64,000 nt of DNA from Cavia porcellus (Eukaryota; Chordata; Mammalia; Rodentia; Caviidae): NCBI RefSeq assembly GCF_034190915.1, contig NW_026947490.1, positions 65,957,494 through 66,021,493 of the forward strand, read 5' to 3'. How positions within the stretch are numbered: the stretch's first letter is position 1; every line of letters starts with the position of its first letter. Both the position numbers and the translations under genes were made by a program. The notes below the pieces were generated by a model. It was not told the origin of the DNA. It saw only the letters and a list, made by a program, of their open reading frames with translations, and did no database searches. Below are positions 24,651 through 37,005 of the stretch, in pieces.

Positions 24651-24899
24651 GAAAATAAAAAACATTGCTTCACTGTGTGGTTTCTAGCTGTTATCCTGTG
24701 GCATTGATATTCCTTAAGAGCCTCGTCACTGTGGAGCTTTCCTGGTTGACCTGGAAAAAGAGTACCTTCAGGACATGTTCATGCTGATGAAACAATACCA
24801 TAGTGACAGTTCTGTGCTTCCTCAGTCCACACCCCTCAGATTCTGTCCTGTAACCATCCTCCAGACCTGTGGAACCTATACCTCTTATTTCTACAAAAT

Positions 24900-26055
24900 C
24901 TTAACCTCAGTTTCTGTTGTAGAGATTAAATATAACTATGTGTGGGGAAAAAACATACACACACACAGAAATAGAAATACAAGAAGACAGGTCAACAAAA
25001 TGCTTCCAAAACTCCCTGACTACTCCAGAACTGATCCACGAGATCATCAAAGGGGAAGAAACCAAAAGCTATGCACCCAAATTACTTTAAATGATATCAG
25101 GGGAAATAACAAAAAAGATCAATAAGGCATTTGGCAGATACACAGAAGATATACGGAAATAGATATTGGTCCAAGTAAACAAAACTAACAGCAAGTCTAT
25201 AGACGACATGGACAGTAGAAGTAACAAATTTGAAAATCGAGTGAGGGTGGAGCACTAGTGAGGATAGAGAACTAAAAACAAGGTTGTCATTGATGTCTGA
25301 TTAATGAGAGGTATCTTGAAAACAAAAGAACACCAAAAATGGGTCCAACAGCTCCAAGATGATGCAAAGAAGACTAATCTAAGGGGCTGGGGATTTAGCT
25401 CAGTGGCATAAGCACCTGTCTTGCAAGCACACAGTCATAAATTTGATCCCCAGTACCCCTCCCAAAAAAGACTAAGATTAATTGGAATTAGTGAAAAAAT
25501 CAGAAGTCAGCACAAATGTCATTAAAAACAACTTTCTATTGTAACAATATCAGAAAACTTTCTAAATAAGGAAAAAGAATTTAACTTGCAGATAAGTCAG
25601 GCATAGAGACCAGCAAGCCATGACCCAAAAAGAACCTCTCCACAACACATGATAATCAAAATTCTGGAATTCCAGCACAAAAACTAAATCTTAAAAGTAT
25701 ATAATGAAAAGTAACAAAACACAGCCTCACCGAAATTACAGCAGCCTTCTCAACACAAACCTTGCAGGAAAGAAAAGCTTGGAATGAAGTGTTTCCAGTC
25801 AAGAAAATGATTTTTACTGCAGATTAGTATATCCTGTGAAACTATCTTTCAAAATTGATGGAGAAATAAGATACTTTCATGATAAAGAACATTTGAAGAA
25901 ATTCCTAATCAGCAAACCAACACTCCAGAAATTTCTTAAGGATGTCCTAAGAGATAATGAAGCTAGTAATGAGAAAAGATCTAGAATGAATACACTAGGC
26001 AAGGTGAACATTTAAGTAGAAGGGAAAGACAGGGAATCAGCAACAGTAAAATAAG
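24900..26055 (+). mobile_element. Old L1 ORF1 region
   Basis: Around 25800-25950 broken frames read VKLSFKIDGEIRYFHDKEHL then SKPTLQKFLKDVL, the C-terminal domain of L1 ORF1p. Upstream segments (AGAACACCAAAAATGGGTCC; CAACACATGATAATCAAAAT) are also L1 ORF1-like. A SINE is inserted at 25383. This is the 5' part of the same sense L1 that carries ORF2 from 26573. Confidence 0.7.
25383..25469 (+). mobile_element. ID-like SINE, sense, inside L1 ORF1 region
   Basis: GGGGCTGGGGATTTAGCTCA, CAAGCACACAGTCATAAATT and a short A-rich end. It lacks the long A-run. Confidence 0.88.
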
Positions 26056-26059
26056 GCTG

Positions 26060-26572
26060 TGATAGGTATAATGATTGATACACTTTGTCAACTTGAAAAG
26101 TTTAGAAGCTTAACTGAGTCAGCAGTTCTATACCCTAGAGTGTAGAAGACATGCCTCAGGGTGGCTGTTTGTACCTTAGAATGGTGTAATGGTTGAATCA
26201 TGTCAACTTGAGAAGATTAGAAGTTTAAGTGACTCACCAGGGGGCCAGGGTCCTCATTTTGTAAATATCCTCAGTCTGTGTAAGAAGAGGACATGGAAAT
26301 AGTGTGAGTGCTACATCCATGCTAGGGTGGGTAGCCTGCTTATAAGGGAGGGAAAGAGGATTGCTCTACCTCCCAACTTTGTTCTTATGGGTTTTTCTGT
26401 CTTCTGGCTTCATGAATAGTTTCCCTTATGCCATACCACCCTGTCTTGGAGCCAGCTGATTACAGACTAAAACCTCCACAAACTGTGAACTAAATAAACC
26501 TTTCCTCCTTTAACTTTCAGTGTTGGTTATTTTGTCTCAGCAACAGAAAAGTAACTAAGACACAGGAATAAG
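26060..26572 (+). mobile_element. MaLR-like LTR inserted in L1, with a partly duplicated head
   Basis: The 3' half carries ACCACCCTGTCTTGGAGCCA, CTGTGAACTAAATAAACCTT and the end GTAACTAAGACACA, as in the LTRs at 18980 and 62697. The 5' segment TTTGTCAACTTGAAAAG...AGCTTAACTGAGTC (about 26080-26125) is repeated in diverged form about 118 bp on (ATGTCAACTTGAGAAG, about 26198). Confidence 0.65.
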
Positions 26573-28530
26573 TTAATACTTATCAATAATAATTCTCAAT
26601 ATGAATGGTCTCAATACCTCAATCAAAAGACACAGAGTCACAAAATGGATCTAGAAACAAAATCCAATGGTTATGCTATTGACAAGAAATGTTTAACACC
26701 TCAAAAAAACACATAAAGTAAAAGAGGATTGAAAACAATATACCAGGTGTATCTGTCCTATGTTCAGACAAAGTGCACTTCAAGCCAAAATTGATCAAAA
26801 GAGGCAGAAGGTGACTGTATATTGTGTTTCCCAGAAAATAAGACCTAGCTGGAAAATTCTTTACTTACCTCTCTTACAGAGCAGTCACTAAGAAAAGAAT
26901 AGTGATGGCAGGTACCGCAAAGAAGGATAGGCTAATTATTTTCCACCTCAGTCTCACTTTTGGGGAGAGAGGGTACTGTTAAGTGAATAATCTAGCAGGA
27001 AGAGATAATAATTATTGGCATATATGCACCAAACAGTGGTTCATCCAGCTTTGTAAAAGAAGTACTGCTAAACATAAAAGACCAGATAAAAACACAGTCA
27101 TAGCAAGAGACCTCAGTATCCCACTAACACAAAATAAACAGATCAGCTAGACAAAAAATCAACAAAGAAATATCAGAGTTGAACAAAACCTTTAAAATGG
27201 ATTTAATAATATCTCTAGATTATTCCATTCAATAAGAACAACATGAGAATATATATTCTCAGCAGCACATAAAACTTGCTTCAGAATAGACCACATGCTA
27301 GAAATCTACAGCCAAAGAAAGCACAGAAGCATGCAAATTCATGGAAACTAAACAGTACACTTCTAAATAAACAGTGGGTCAAAGAAGAAATCAAGAAAGG
27401 CATGCAGCAGTTTCTACAACTAAACAATAATGCCAGTACAACATACCAAAACTTGGATAGAATAAAAATAGTCCTATGGGAAAAGTTTATAGCTGTGAAG
27501 ATCTACATCACAAAAACAGAGTGAGCCACAATATATAACCTGATAATATACCTCAGGGTCCTAGAAAAGCAAGAAGAATCCAAACTCAAAGCTAGTACAA
27601 GGAAGGAAATCATAAAGGTCAGAGCAGAAATCAATGAAATGGAGATTTTTTTAAAAGCACGATAAATAAAGCATTGGGACTTCAAAAGAATAAACAAGAG
27701 GCAAACTGTTAACCAAATAACCCAACAAAGGCAAGAAAAGACCCACATCAGTGTAACTAGAAACAAAAAAGGTAAAATTATAGTGGGCAGTACCAAAAGC
27801 AAAAGATTATTAATAACTACTTGTATGCTAATACATTGGAGAATGCAAAAGAAATGGATAGATTCCTAGCTACATATGATTACCAAAACTGAACCAAGGT
27901 GATGTAAAAACCTTGATTAACCTAATGAAATTGAAGCAGTAATGATTTTTAAAAACCTACCAAACTAAGAAAAGTTCAGATCCAGTTGGATTCACTACTA
28001 AAATCTGCAAAAACTTCAGGGAAGGTTTAACACCAGTACTCTTCAAGCTCTTTAATGAAACTGAAAGGAAGTAGTGCTTCTAAAGTCATCCCTGGAAGCT
28101 ACTATTATCCTCCCAAACCAGATAAGAATACTACCAAAAAGGAAAAGTATACCTCTGTAATGACTATTATGTAGATATCCTCAACAAGATTCTGGCAAAC
28201 AGAATGGAGCAAATCATCAAAAAGATCATCATCCCAGAGATTCAAGGATGCTTCAATACATATCCATCAATAAATGTAATATATCATATTAATATTCATA
28301 TTAATAAAACCAAGGATAAAAATCACATGATCATCTGTATACATGCAGGAAAAGCCTTTGACAAGATTGAACATCCATTTGTGACCAAAAAAATCCCAAA
28401 TAGGTATAGAAAGACCATATTTCAATCTGATAAAGCCATTTATCACAAACCTATTGCTCTAAAAGCAGGGAAAAAGCAAAGGTATCCAGTATCACTACTG
28501 CTTTTCAACAAAGTACTTAAAACATTAGCA
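26573..28530 (+). mobile_element. Old L1 ORF2, left part (endonuclease and RT), up to HAL1 insertion
   Basis: ORF2 begins near 26600 (AATGGTCTCAATACCTCAAT). Endonuclease and linker text follows (27275-27520: NSWKLNSTLLNKQWVKEEIK-like) and then RT (28204-28560: [45 protein letters not shown]). Stops and frameshifts are frequent. The RT is cut at 28530 and resumes in register at 31564. Confidence 0.85.
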
Positions 28531-31500
28531 ACATCTTGGGCTGAGTCACTCCCCTGGATCAAGACCCAATAACCAGGAACGAAACTGTCCTGAACCTGTG
28601 ACGTCTGCACGGCACAGACTAACGTGCTGAAGGCACTTGCTGGTTGACTGGCTCAGAGTTGAGGGGCCAGCCCACACTGCCCTGCATGCACCTTACAGAT
28701 CAACAATAAACTGGAGAGGGCAGCAATCCCCTAGTTAGCATGCTTCAGAAAAGCTATAAGCAATACAGAAAGAGCCTGAGAGCTCCACCATACATCTATC
28801 TGAAAGAAACCAGAAACATGACAAGAGACAAAAACAAGAAAAAACCTCCAGCTTCTGACCTAGGGAAAATGAGTCCAGGGGAGGTAAATACAGAAGAGAT
28901 TGAGGGCAGCAAGCATGCAATGTCGGACACAGCATCATACCTTCATGACCTCATAGACGAACTTAAAACTGAAATTCTAATTCAAGTGAGGCAACATATA
29001 AAAAGATCAATAAAAGAAGTGCTAAGCACCTCTCAAGAAGACACAGATGGAAGATTTGGAGGAACCGAGAAAAAGGAGAGAAACCTTTGATGAAGAATAT
29101 AAACAAAATCTAGAATACATGAAACAAATCCAAAGAGATTACCAGGAAATTAAAAACTCCATTGAAAGCTGACAAAATTCCTTGACAGAAACTAAAGTTA
29201 GACTTTCAAAATTTGAAGATAGATTTGAAATGTGTGATCATGAAAGGAAAGATCTCTTAAAAATAACAAGGAACCATACAAAGGCTAGAAGTAACAATAC
29301 AGAGTAACAATACAAAGGCTAGAAGACAACAAGAGAATCTATAATTTAAGAATAAAAAATGTGAACAAAGAAGCAGGAGTAAACAGAAATGAAATACAAA
29401 GGCCATAGAAATAATTATGGAAAACTTCCCAAGCATAGGAAAAAGAAATGATATTCAGATATGTGAGACGTACAGAACTCCAGCCAGCTACAACCAAAAC
29501 AGATCTACGCCCAGACATATAATAATCAAGTTCCCAGAAATTCATCACAAGAACAGAATATTAAAAACTGTCAGAGAAAACAAACAGATCACCTATAAAG
29601 GAAAACCCATCAAAATCATGACAGACTTCTCAACACAAATTATCAAATCAAGAAGGTTTGGAGCAAAAATAACCTGAAAGAAAATAACCTCCAATCCAGT
29701 TTGATGTACCCTCAAAAACTGTCTCTCAAAATTAATGTAGAAACAAGATGCTTCCATGACAAACAGGAACTGGTGGAGTTCATGACCACCAAACCCACCC
29801 TACAAAAAATACTGAAAGACATTCTAGAGAGAGAACAACAGTGGCAGAAAGGCCACAATGAACAGGGCAGACAGTGGAATGAAGGAGAAAAGTAGACAAC
29901 CAACAGCAGAAAAATACTATAGCACAAATGAGGCAGAGAAGACTGGCTATAATCTCTAACACAGATGGCCCTGATACCCTAACAAAAAGAAACACAGAGT
30001 AATCAGGAGATAGGGTCCATTGAGATGCTCTGAATAGGAAATATAATCTTCCTGAAAGAGGGTTAATGAACCAAAAGTGAAACATGAGAAAACAATGCTC
30101 TGTGTGACAGGGAACCAAAGAGAAATAGGGACGGCTCATCCAACAGGTGCAGATAGGCTGGAAAGTCATGACAGTGTTGTGCAGTAGAGAACTACTCAGC
30201 TAAAAGGAAGGAAAACCTTAAGGCTTTAGTAGGTAAAGGAATACAGCTCAAGATCAAGCTCAGGGGTAAAATGGTTCAGAACCACTTAGACAGATAGCGG
30301 GTTGCCCCCCAATCTAAAAATTAAAAGAGTTAGTGGGACCCAAAATGTACAAAGCACCCTGAGAAAGAGAAACGGGGGGAATTGTTTTAAAGAGAAAGTC
30401 AGAGGAAGACATTGTTAATAGTGTATCAGGATTTAAAAGCCACCATTAGTCTTATCGGTCTGTTTAGTTTGATTTTATTCTGTTCTAGTCTACTTGTACT
30501 AGATTTGAGGTCACAGACAGCTATCCCCAAAATAGCAGGATATACTTCGGTAACTATCCTTAATTCTCTATTAACTTAACCTGAAGCCCTGTATTACTTA
30601 CACTGTCTTACTATGACTGATCTTATTTGAATCTGGTTTGTTAGACTGCTGTTTTGTCTTGACTGACTTTATTCGAAATTGGAATGCGTGATAGGATCAA
30701 GGCTAAGAGCAGAAGCAGCTACTCTGAAGATAACAAGGTGCAATACGATACCCACTCCGATTTGATTAACTGCTTTTGAAGTCCCATAATGTCTCCAATG
30801 TTTTGTTTTTATTAATATTGCTATGTAGTGCTATGTTCAGTTATACTGTGCCTGATGATATAGACAATTCTATTGAAAATAACAAGAGACATCATAGTAA
30901 CTACTGTAGATCACCAAGTATTGTGATTTTATGTCTTTTTTGTTTCATGTTTTTCTAGGAATTTGTTTTGTTGTCTTGTTTTGATTTGTTTTTCCCTCTA
31001 ATACCGAAAGGATAGGTATACATGTAGAGATTCACACATGTGTAGAACTTTTTAACAGTTTAAAAGAATAGATTATATAATGTATGATGTAATGAGCAGA
31101 TACTCTGAAGAAAAAGACACTAAGATACCCAGTGCTAATTCTGTAGCATCATGATATGAAATCTAGCAATACTATTATTCTCTGTCCAAAGTGATATTGG
31201 TCTGTTTTCTTCTGTTTAATTTCAACATACGTAAAGAGATGGACAGCTATTTTGAAGAAAATGAGAGCCATTGTTGACTCCCCTATTTTCTGGTCTTGAA
31301 GACCTGAAATGCCTTTATCATAATGTTCTGATCAGTTTAGTACTATTTTGTTTGGTATGAAGTCACTGTGTGTGAAGATGTGGACAACTATTTGGAAGAA
31401 AACAAGAAACAATACGATAGACAGTGAAGATCTCCGGTGGTCTTGCTTTGAAATCTGTGTTTCTTAAATTGTTTTCTTATGATCTGTTTTGTTATGTTTA

Positions 31501-31563
31501 ATTTTACCCTCTTTAAAATAAAGATAAAAAAAATAAAAATAAGCTAAATAAAACTCTGATGAA
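28531..31563 (+). mobile_element. HAL1 ('half-L1') retrotransposon, about 3.03 kb, ORF1-only, with 12-bp TSD
   Basis: This block splits the RT frame of the host L1. AAAACATTAGCA is present on both sides (28519-28530 and 31564-31575) and the host text [12 protein letters not shown] resumes as AAIRQEK, so the boundaries are well fixed. Inside: a GC-richer leader (28531-28740); an L1 ORF1p-like N-terminal part (28740-29087, with ELKTEILIQVRQH coiled-coil-like text); then the ORF1p RNA-binding and C-terminal domains (29417-29677: DIQICETYRTPASY, STPRHIIIKF, ITYKGKPIKIM; 29701-29895: YPQKLSLKINVETRCFHDKQ, KPTLQKILKDIL). No ORF2 or RT follows. Instead there is a 1.67-kb 3'UTR with diverged tandem units and an A-rich end (about 31520-31563). 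ORF1 has stops and frameshifts. HAL1s are known mammalian non-autonomous L1 derivatives mobilised by L1. Confidence 0.8.
30711..31440 (+). repeat. Diverged tandem units (about 145 bp) in the HAL1 3'UTR
   Basis: The motif 'CAGCTACTCTGAAGA-AACAAG-' recurs at about 30717, 30864, 31096, 31243 and 31384 with variants such as ACAGCTATTTTGAAGAAAAT and ACAACTATTTGGAAGAAAAC. Spacings are 147, 232, 147 and 141 bp. A weaker copy may lie at about 30517. Confidence 0.6.
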
Positions 31564-32565
31564 AAAACATTAGCAGCAGCTATTAGGCAAGAAAAATAAA
31601 AGGGTTATGCATAAAAAAGAAAAAAAGCAAATTTTCATTATTTGCAGAAGACATGATCTTTACATAGAGTCTAAAAATTCCATTAAAAGGCTTTAGAATT
31701 TCAAACTCGATAACATAGCAGGATACAATATCAACACACAAAAATCAACAGTATTCTTGTACACACGGAAAAAATACTGTTCACAATACCACCATGAAAA
31801 AGTGAATACTTAGGAATTAAACTAAAAAGGTGAAAGACCTCTACAATGAAAAGAACAGTGCTTTGAAAAAGGACATCAAATTGAATGTCAGAAAATGAAA
31901 AGATATTTCCTGTTCTTGGATATGCAGAACAAATGTACTCAAAATGGCCATACTTCTAAAATTCGTATACACATTTAATGTCATCCAATCCATATACCAA
32001 CTGCATTCTTCACAGAATTTGATAAAACAGTCCTAAAATTCATAGGGAATCAGAAAAGCCCATGAATAGCAAAAGTGATTCTAGATAACAAGAGTAAAGC
32101 AAGAGGTATCACAGTGCCGTACTGTTGAGTTATATCACAAAGCTGTAGTGAAAAAGTACTGAGAATTAGCAAATCATATCAAGTTAAAAATCTACACAAC
32201 AAAAGAAACCACCAGGAGAGTGAAAAGATAGTTTACGAAATGGGGGAAAAACTATGCCAACTATTCCTCCAACAGAAGACTAATATGTAAAATATATAAA
32301 GAACTCAGAAAAATTAGACCTCCCTCCCAAATGAAAGATCTAATCAAGAAATGGGCAAGTGAAATGAATGGACACTTCATGGAAATACAAATGGCCAGTA
32401 AATACATGAGGAAATGGTCAATCACCAGTTACTAGAGAAATGCAACTTAAAACAGCACACACAGTCTGTCTTGCCTCACAAAGGATGACCATCTTAAAGA
32501 AATCAAATAATAAGAAATGCTGGCAAGGTTGTGGAGAAAAAGGAACCCTTCTACAATGTTAAGCA
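31564..32565 (+). mobile_element. Old L1 ORF2, right part after the HAL1 insertion
   Basis: Resumes with AAIRQEK then the FADD-type segment (FAED at about 31641), and runs through CAAATGTACTCAAAATGGCC, AACTATGCCAACTATTCC and GGCAAGGTTGTGGAGAAAAA to about 32565. No 3'UTR or tail is recognised. Confidence 0.8.
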
Positions 32566-33436
32566 GCATCACCGAATGGTTCTGTGACAGGACAACTTGT
32601 GTTTTTATGTGCTAGGCAGGAGATTACTATGGCTATATGCTAATTGAGGTTTGAAATTTGCACTTTGGGTAGAGCAGGATAAATATCAGGTTCCTACATA
32701 GTTGTTTAAAAGAAGTTGGACTGTTCATTGGTCAGGAAAGATGTTTCATTTAAGTCCAGTTCAGGATCTGTTAAAGTAAATTCTTAGTCATTTGCAGTTT
32801 CATAATTTACTTTTGTATTTCTTTAGGTAAATATACTGCAGATAGGAAGATCTTACCTAGGTTCTTTACAGTTGTGTCAACTCTGGAATTGTAGTACTGA
32901 AATGTATTTTCCAATTTTGAGTTATTTCTGCCTACTGAGAATAGAATCAAATGGGGATGTGATAAGAGCCCATCTGAGGTAGGGCCCCCCTCCAAGCCAC
33001 TGCATTTAGTTAATATGCTATATAACTACTTACAGTTTTCAAAATCTGTGAGTTATTTGACTGCAAAGCCATAGTATCTGTCTTGTGAATTCATATTTGG
33101 GTTTTTTTTAAGCCTGACTTTCTGATCCAATAAAATAGTTTCAAAATAGTTATCTTATAAACATAAAAATATATAGTTATATCCAGACAGAAGCACTTTG
33201 GTGTTAGCAAATATAATATTTTAGAACTTAAACAAATAACACTGAGGGTACTAGTTGGTATTTACATCTTATAAATGTTTGGAGGAAATATTTTATTTTG
33301 GACTATTATCAATTAGATACTTTTTAAAGTTCCTGTTGAGTTTTCTATATTTATTAGGGCCTACACCACCCTGGCATGCGGTGAGTTTCAAATATGTATT
33401 AAATTATGTTGTAAATGTTTTAAACTCTCATTTTTA
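32566..33436. other. No gene; A/T-rich intron
   Basis: No repeat is recognised with confidence. Confidence 0.4.
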
Positions 33437-33735
33437 AATTTTTTATTAGTCATGTTTCCAGTACATAATGATTACATTTATCATGGGGAGTTGGAACATG
33501 TACACAATACATCTTAATTCTTCTTTTACTTTCCATTTCCTTTCCCTCCCCCCTTCCCCTCCTGCCCTGCTACTCTGCTACTCGCCCTCCATCTCCTACT
33601 CTCACATCAATTTAAAAAAGATTTTCCTACTTCCTATTTATCTATCTTCTTTTTTGCACTATATACACATATATATAGATATATACATATATCTTTTAGT
33701 TTCTCATGTAAGAGATAATACTTTTTTATAAATCA
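33437..33735 (-). mobile_element. L1 3'UTR, antisense, with polypurine tract
   Basis: TTTTTTATTAGTCATGTTTC, ACATGTACACAATACATCTT and a C-rich tract at about 33541-33572 (G-rich on the element's strand, as in L1 3'UTRs). The same text recurs at 36634-37005. Confidence 0.7.
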
Positions 33736-34064
33736 TATCAGATGCTTTGGAAGTATTTTAACCTTTTTATTTTTAAATGAAACACCAAACTGGAGTTCTA
33801 AGATCAATGAAAGCAGTTGTTTTTTTAGTAAATAGTTATACCTTAGAAAAGGCAATAAGCAAAGAGCAAAAGATGAAAAAGTAAAACCAAATTAACCTTT
33901 GCTTGCTTACAGATATTTCAATTGATAACACTGGGCTTCCTTTCCAAGGAAGACTTTACTTTTATGGGGATTTAACCTAAAACTAGTTTATTATGTTGCT
34001 ATCTAAGCATGTTTTCACTTTTGTTCAGATGTTATATAAAAGCTATTTTCTTAAGATTCTGTTG

Positions 34065-34815
34065 TAGTTAGGGATTGTGAAGAAAACAGAATCAGGACAG
34101 AATTGGTAATATTATTTATGCTAGCTATCCAGAGTTTATGCAAGAAAGTGCAGGAAATCTATCCACAACACTAAAGACATAGAATATTCAGCCAAGAGCC
34201 TGAACCCCACAGCAATGTCCTACCTGAGTCCAAATGAAGACCCAGAGCTCATGACACTGCCTCCCACAAGTCCAATGGAGGTCTAGAACCCACAAGAAGG
34301 ACTCACACCAGTCTGTTTTATGGATCCATGCTGGGAAGGCCCAAAGGTCAGTGGTGGAAGCTAGAAAGTCTACACCAGCAGGGTGAAGGAGCTGTGCTGG
34401 TAGGTTGAGGGTTCTACACTGGAGCTGAGAACAGTGCTCAAAACAAAGACCAGGGCTGCCCTGAACAGCACTCAGCTATCCTCAGTGACACGGAGGCCCC
34501 AAGCTCCTCTGACGATAAGAAGAGTTGAGTACCTACGAGGAAACCAGTGACGAGTTCATCCTGGAGATTAAGCAGCACACGTCTTCCCTTCCAGAGCCAG
34601 GAAGCAATGCTTTATGTAAGGACTAGAGCTTCTCTAGGAGAACCAGCAGCTCAAAGAGCACCATGTAGGAGAATCCGCAGTGCCTCAACGCCTCCTTTCT
34701 CCTTCTCCACATCTCTATTTATGCTGTCAACTTTCCTCAGGTGGAGCCTCTATGCTCAGCATCATGGTGATCTAATTCAGCTGGTGTTAAGTTGACCATC
34801 AGTTTTTAATCCATA
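34065..34815 (-). mobile_element. LTR-like interspersed repeat, family not assigned
   Basis: It starts near GTTAGGGATTGTGAAGAAAA and ends GTTGACCATCAGTTTTTAAT. The layout (a start like TTCTCTAGAGAAACAGAACC and an end like AAGTTGACACATAAAATTAA of known LTR-class repeats) suggests an antisense LTR of about 0.75 kb. Confidence 0.4.
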
Positions 34816-34887
34816 ACAGGTTCCATCCTGGTTTTCTTTTCTTCCTCATCTAGCCCCTCTCTCCTCAATCTGGTAAAATATAGCTAA

Positions 34888-35025
34888 GCTGCACAGCTGA
34901 GTTCTAATTGTTCTGCTCTTAGGCTCTGTGATCCTGGATAAATCAGTAAACCTCAGTTCTTTCATCTGTTCAGTGGGCATACTAGTTCATGCCCTGTAGT
35001 AGTTGAGTGAGCTTAGGTACAGTCA
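34888..35025 (+). mobile_element. MIR SINE, sense
   Basis: GGCTCTGTGATCCTGGATAA, CCTCAGTTCTTTCATCTGTT and CAGTGGGCATACTAG correspond to the MIR core and 3' part. Confidence 0.7.
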
Positions 35026-36633
35026 GTTCTTGTTACTTGCAGTAGCTATAGTGTATAAATTTCTGGAACACACTCAATTAGTATATTTAGTAAATACTGG
35101 AACATTGTTCCAAGGAGATTGGATTAGTTGCTTTTTGGTTGCTGGGACAAAATACCTGACATACACAAGTTAAAGAAGGAAAGGCTTACTTTGGCTCACA
35201 GTTTCATTGTCAGCTGGTTGCAGTGCAGAAACATGGCAGGAGGACATGGCAGAGGAAAGCTGCTCGCTTCATGACAACCAGGAAATAGGGAAAGAGCCGG
35301 AAGAAGGCACCAAGGACCAGATACAGTCTCTAAAGTGACACCACCACAAGCTACCCAGACGTGTCCCGAAGTGTGCTTTACTTACTCCCTAGGTGTCTCT
35401 TAGGCCAATTAAGTTGACAGTCAAAATTAGCCATCACAAGTCCATCTTTGGTCAGTTTCATACCCATACACATCTTATTAAACTAAGTAATCTCTAAGTG
35501 GAGATAATGAAGAAGACAGAGGTCCACCAAACATTATATACTATCCAACACACAACTGAAGATTCACTGATTCTTTCCCCAAAGTCTCAGTGGCCCCACA
35601 ATTGCTCAAAAGTTCAAGTCCAAAGTTTCCTCTGAAACTAAAGGTAAATACTTAGCTGTCAACCCTCTAAAATTCGCAAAGCAAGTTACGTGCTCCCAAG
35701 ATAAAGTGGTGCAGGGTAAAAATGCTCACTCCAAAAGGGAGGAACATAGGAATAGAAAGGATTAGGACCAAAGGAAGCCCAAAATCCTACTGAACTAACT
35801 TTCGTTCTGTAGCTCCATGTTGGGCACCCAGGGCACATGGGGGCAAGGTGTGAGCTCCGTAGGGCTGTGCTGCCTCTCTGGCTTTGCTGGCGGATCCCAT
35901 ACCATCTCTGCTTGCTGCCTGCACCTTTGTTCATAGTCGATCCATGTTCCTGGTGTCTCTGACTTCCTGGGGTCTCTACTGTAGCTTTGACCTCACTCAA
36001 AACTTTGCTCATCACCCTTTCAGGAGCTGCTGATAGGGACTCTAACTCTGTCACACATTGCCTTGCCTCCCAGGCTTCCTTGCAATCTCAGTGGAAGCCT
36101 CTCTGGTGCTGTAACCTAGCTATTCTGTTTACTAGCATCATATGAATGATAACCAGGATGTGCTGCCACCTTGAGCAACAATCAAGCCCCTTTGGGCCAC
36201 ACCACGTGGACTTTGAGTGCCACACAGTAGAGCACAGTGAAAGGAATCCCAAGAAACCAATTCCTTAGGCCATACTTTTTGCACAAGGAACACAAGATTG
36301 TCTTCTCAAATGAAAGTTTTACACTTTTGTACCCTTGAGCCTGCAATGGATGGAGTCTTGGTGATTTCTGGGATGCCTTTCTTCTTGGCCCAGTGAAAGT
36401 GAATTGCTTCTTTTTAATGATGCTAATGTTTTCAGCAGCCTCAACTTCTTTGGACCAATTTGATGTGTGCCTCTTTTCTTCCCAAACTACAGGTTCTTCA
36501 GATCTCTCTGCTCTGCCTTTTGTTCCCATTTCTCACTGTAAATCTAGCTAAACAGCAGTCAGCAGTACTCATGCCATAGTCTGAATGCAGTGCTGCTTAG
36601 AATTCCACTACCACATTAACTAGTCCATCATCT

Positions 36634-37005
36634 TTTTTTAGGTTTTAGTTTTTATCAGTACATGTTTGTAGTACACAATGAATACATCCCTTGTGGGGAG
36701 TTGGTACATGTACACAATACATCTTATTCTATTCCTTTCTCCTTCCTCTCTTTCCTCCTAATCAAGAGTTTCCATAATTCTTATTGTTTGTCTTGTATGT
36801 TGCTCTTTATTTATATTTTGAGTTTCTCATATAAGAGAAATCGTGCAATATTTAAACTTGTGTTTCTGATTTATTTAACATAACATCATAAGTCTCAAGT
36901 AATCCATTTTCCTACAGATTACTCACCTTTATTTTTCTTTATGGAAGAGTAGTGCTCCATTGTGTGTAAATAGCATGTTTTATTTATCCATGTATCTGTT
37001 GATGG
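36634..37005 (-). mobile_element. L1 3'UTR insertion inside the MaLR, with diverged 16-bp TSD
   Basis: Same type of sequence as 33437-33735 (CATGTACACAATACATCTTA; CTCATATAAGAGAA). Flanks AACTAGTCCATCATCT (36618-36633) and AATTAGTCCATTATCT (37006-37021) match at 14 of 16 positions. Confidence 0.75.

Noticed and set aside
24775..25125. 116-codon open frame after the RCL1 copy as a separate gene
   Set aside because: No domain recognised; its 3' half overlaps L1-like sequence.
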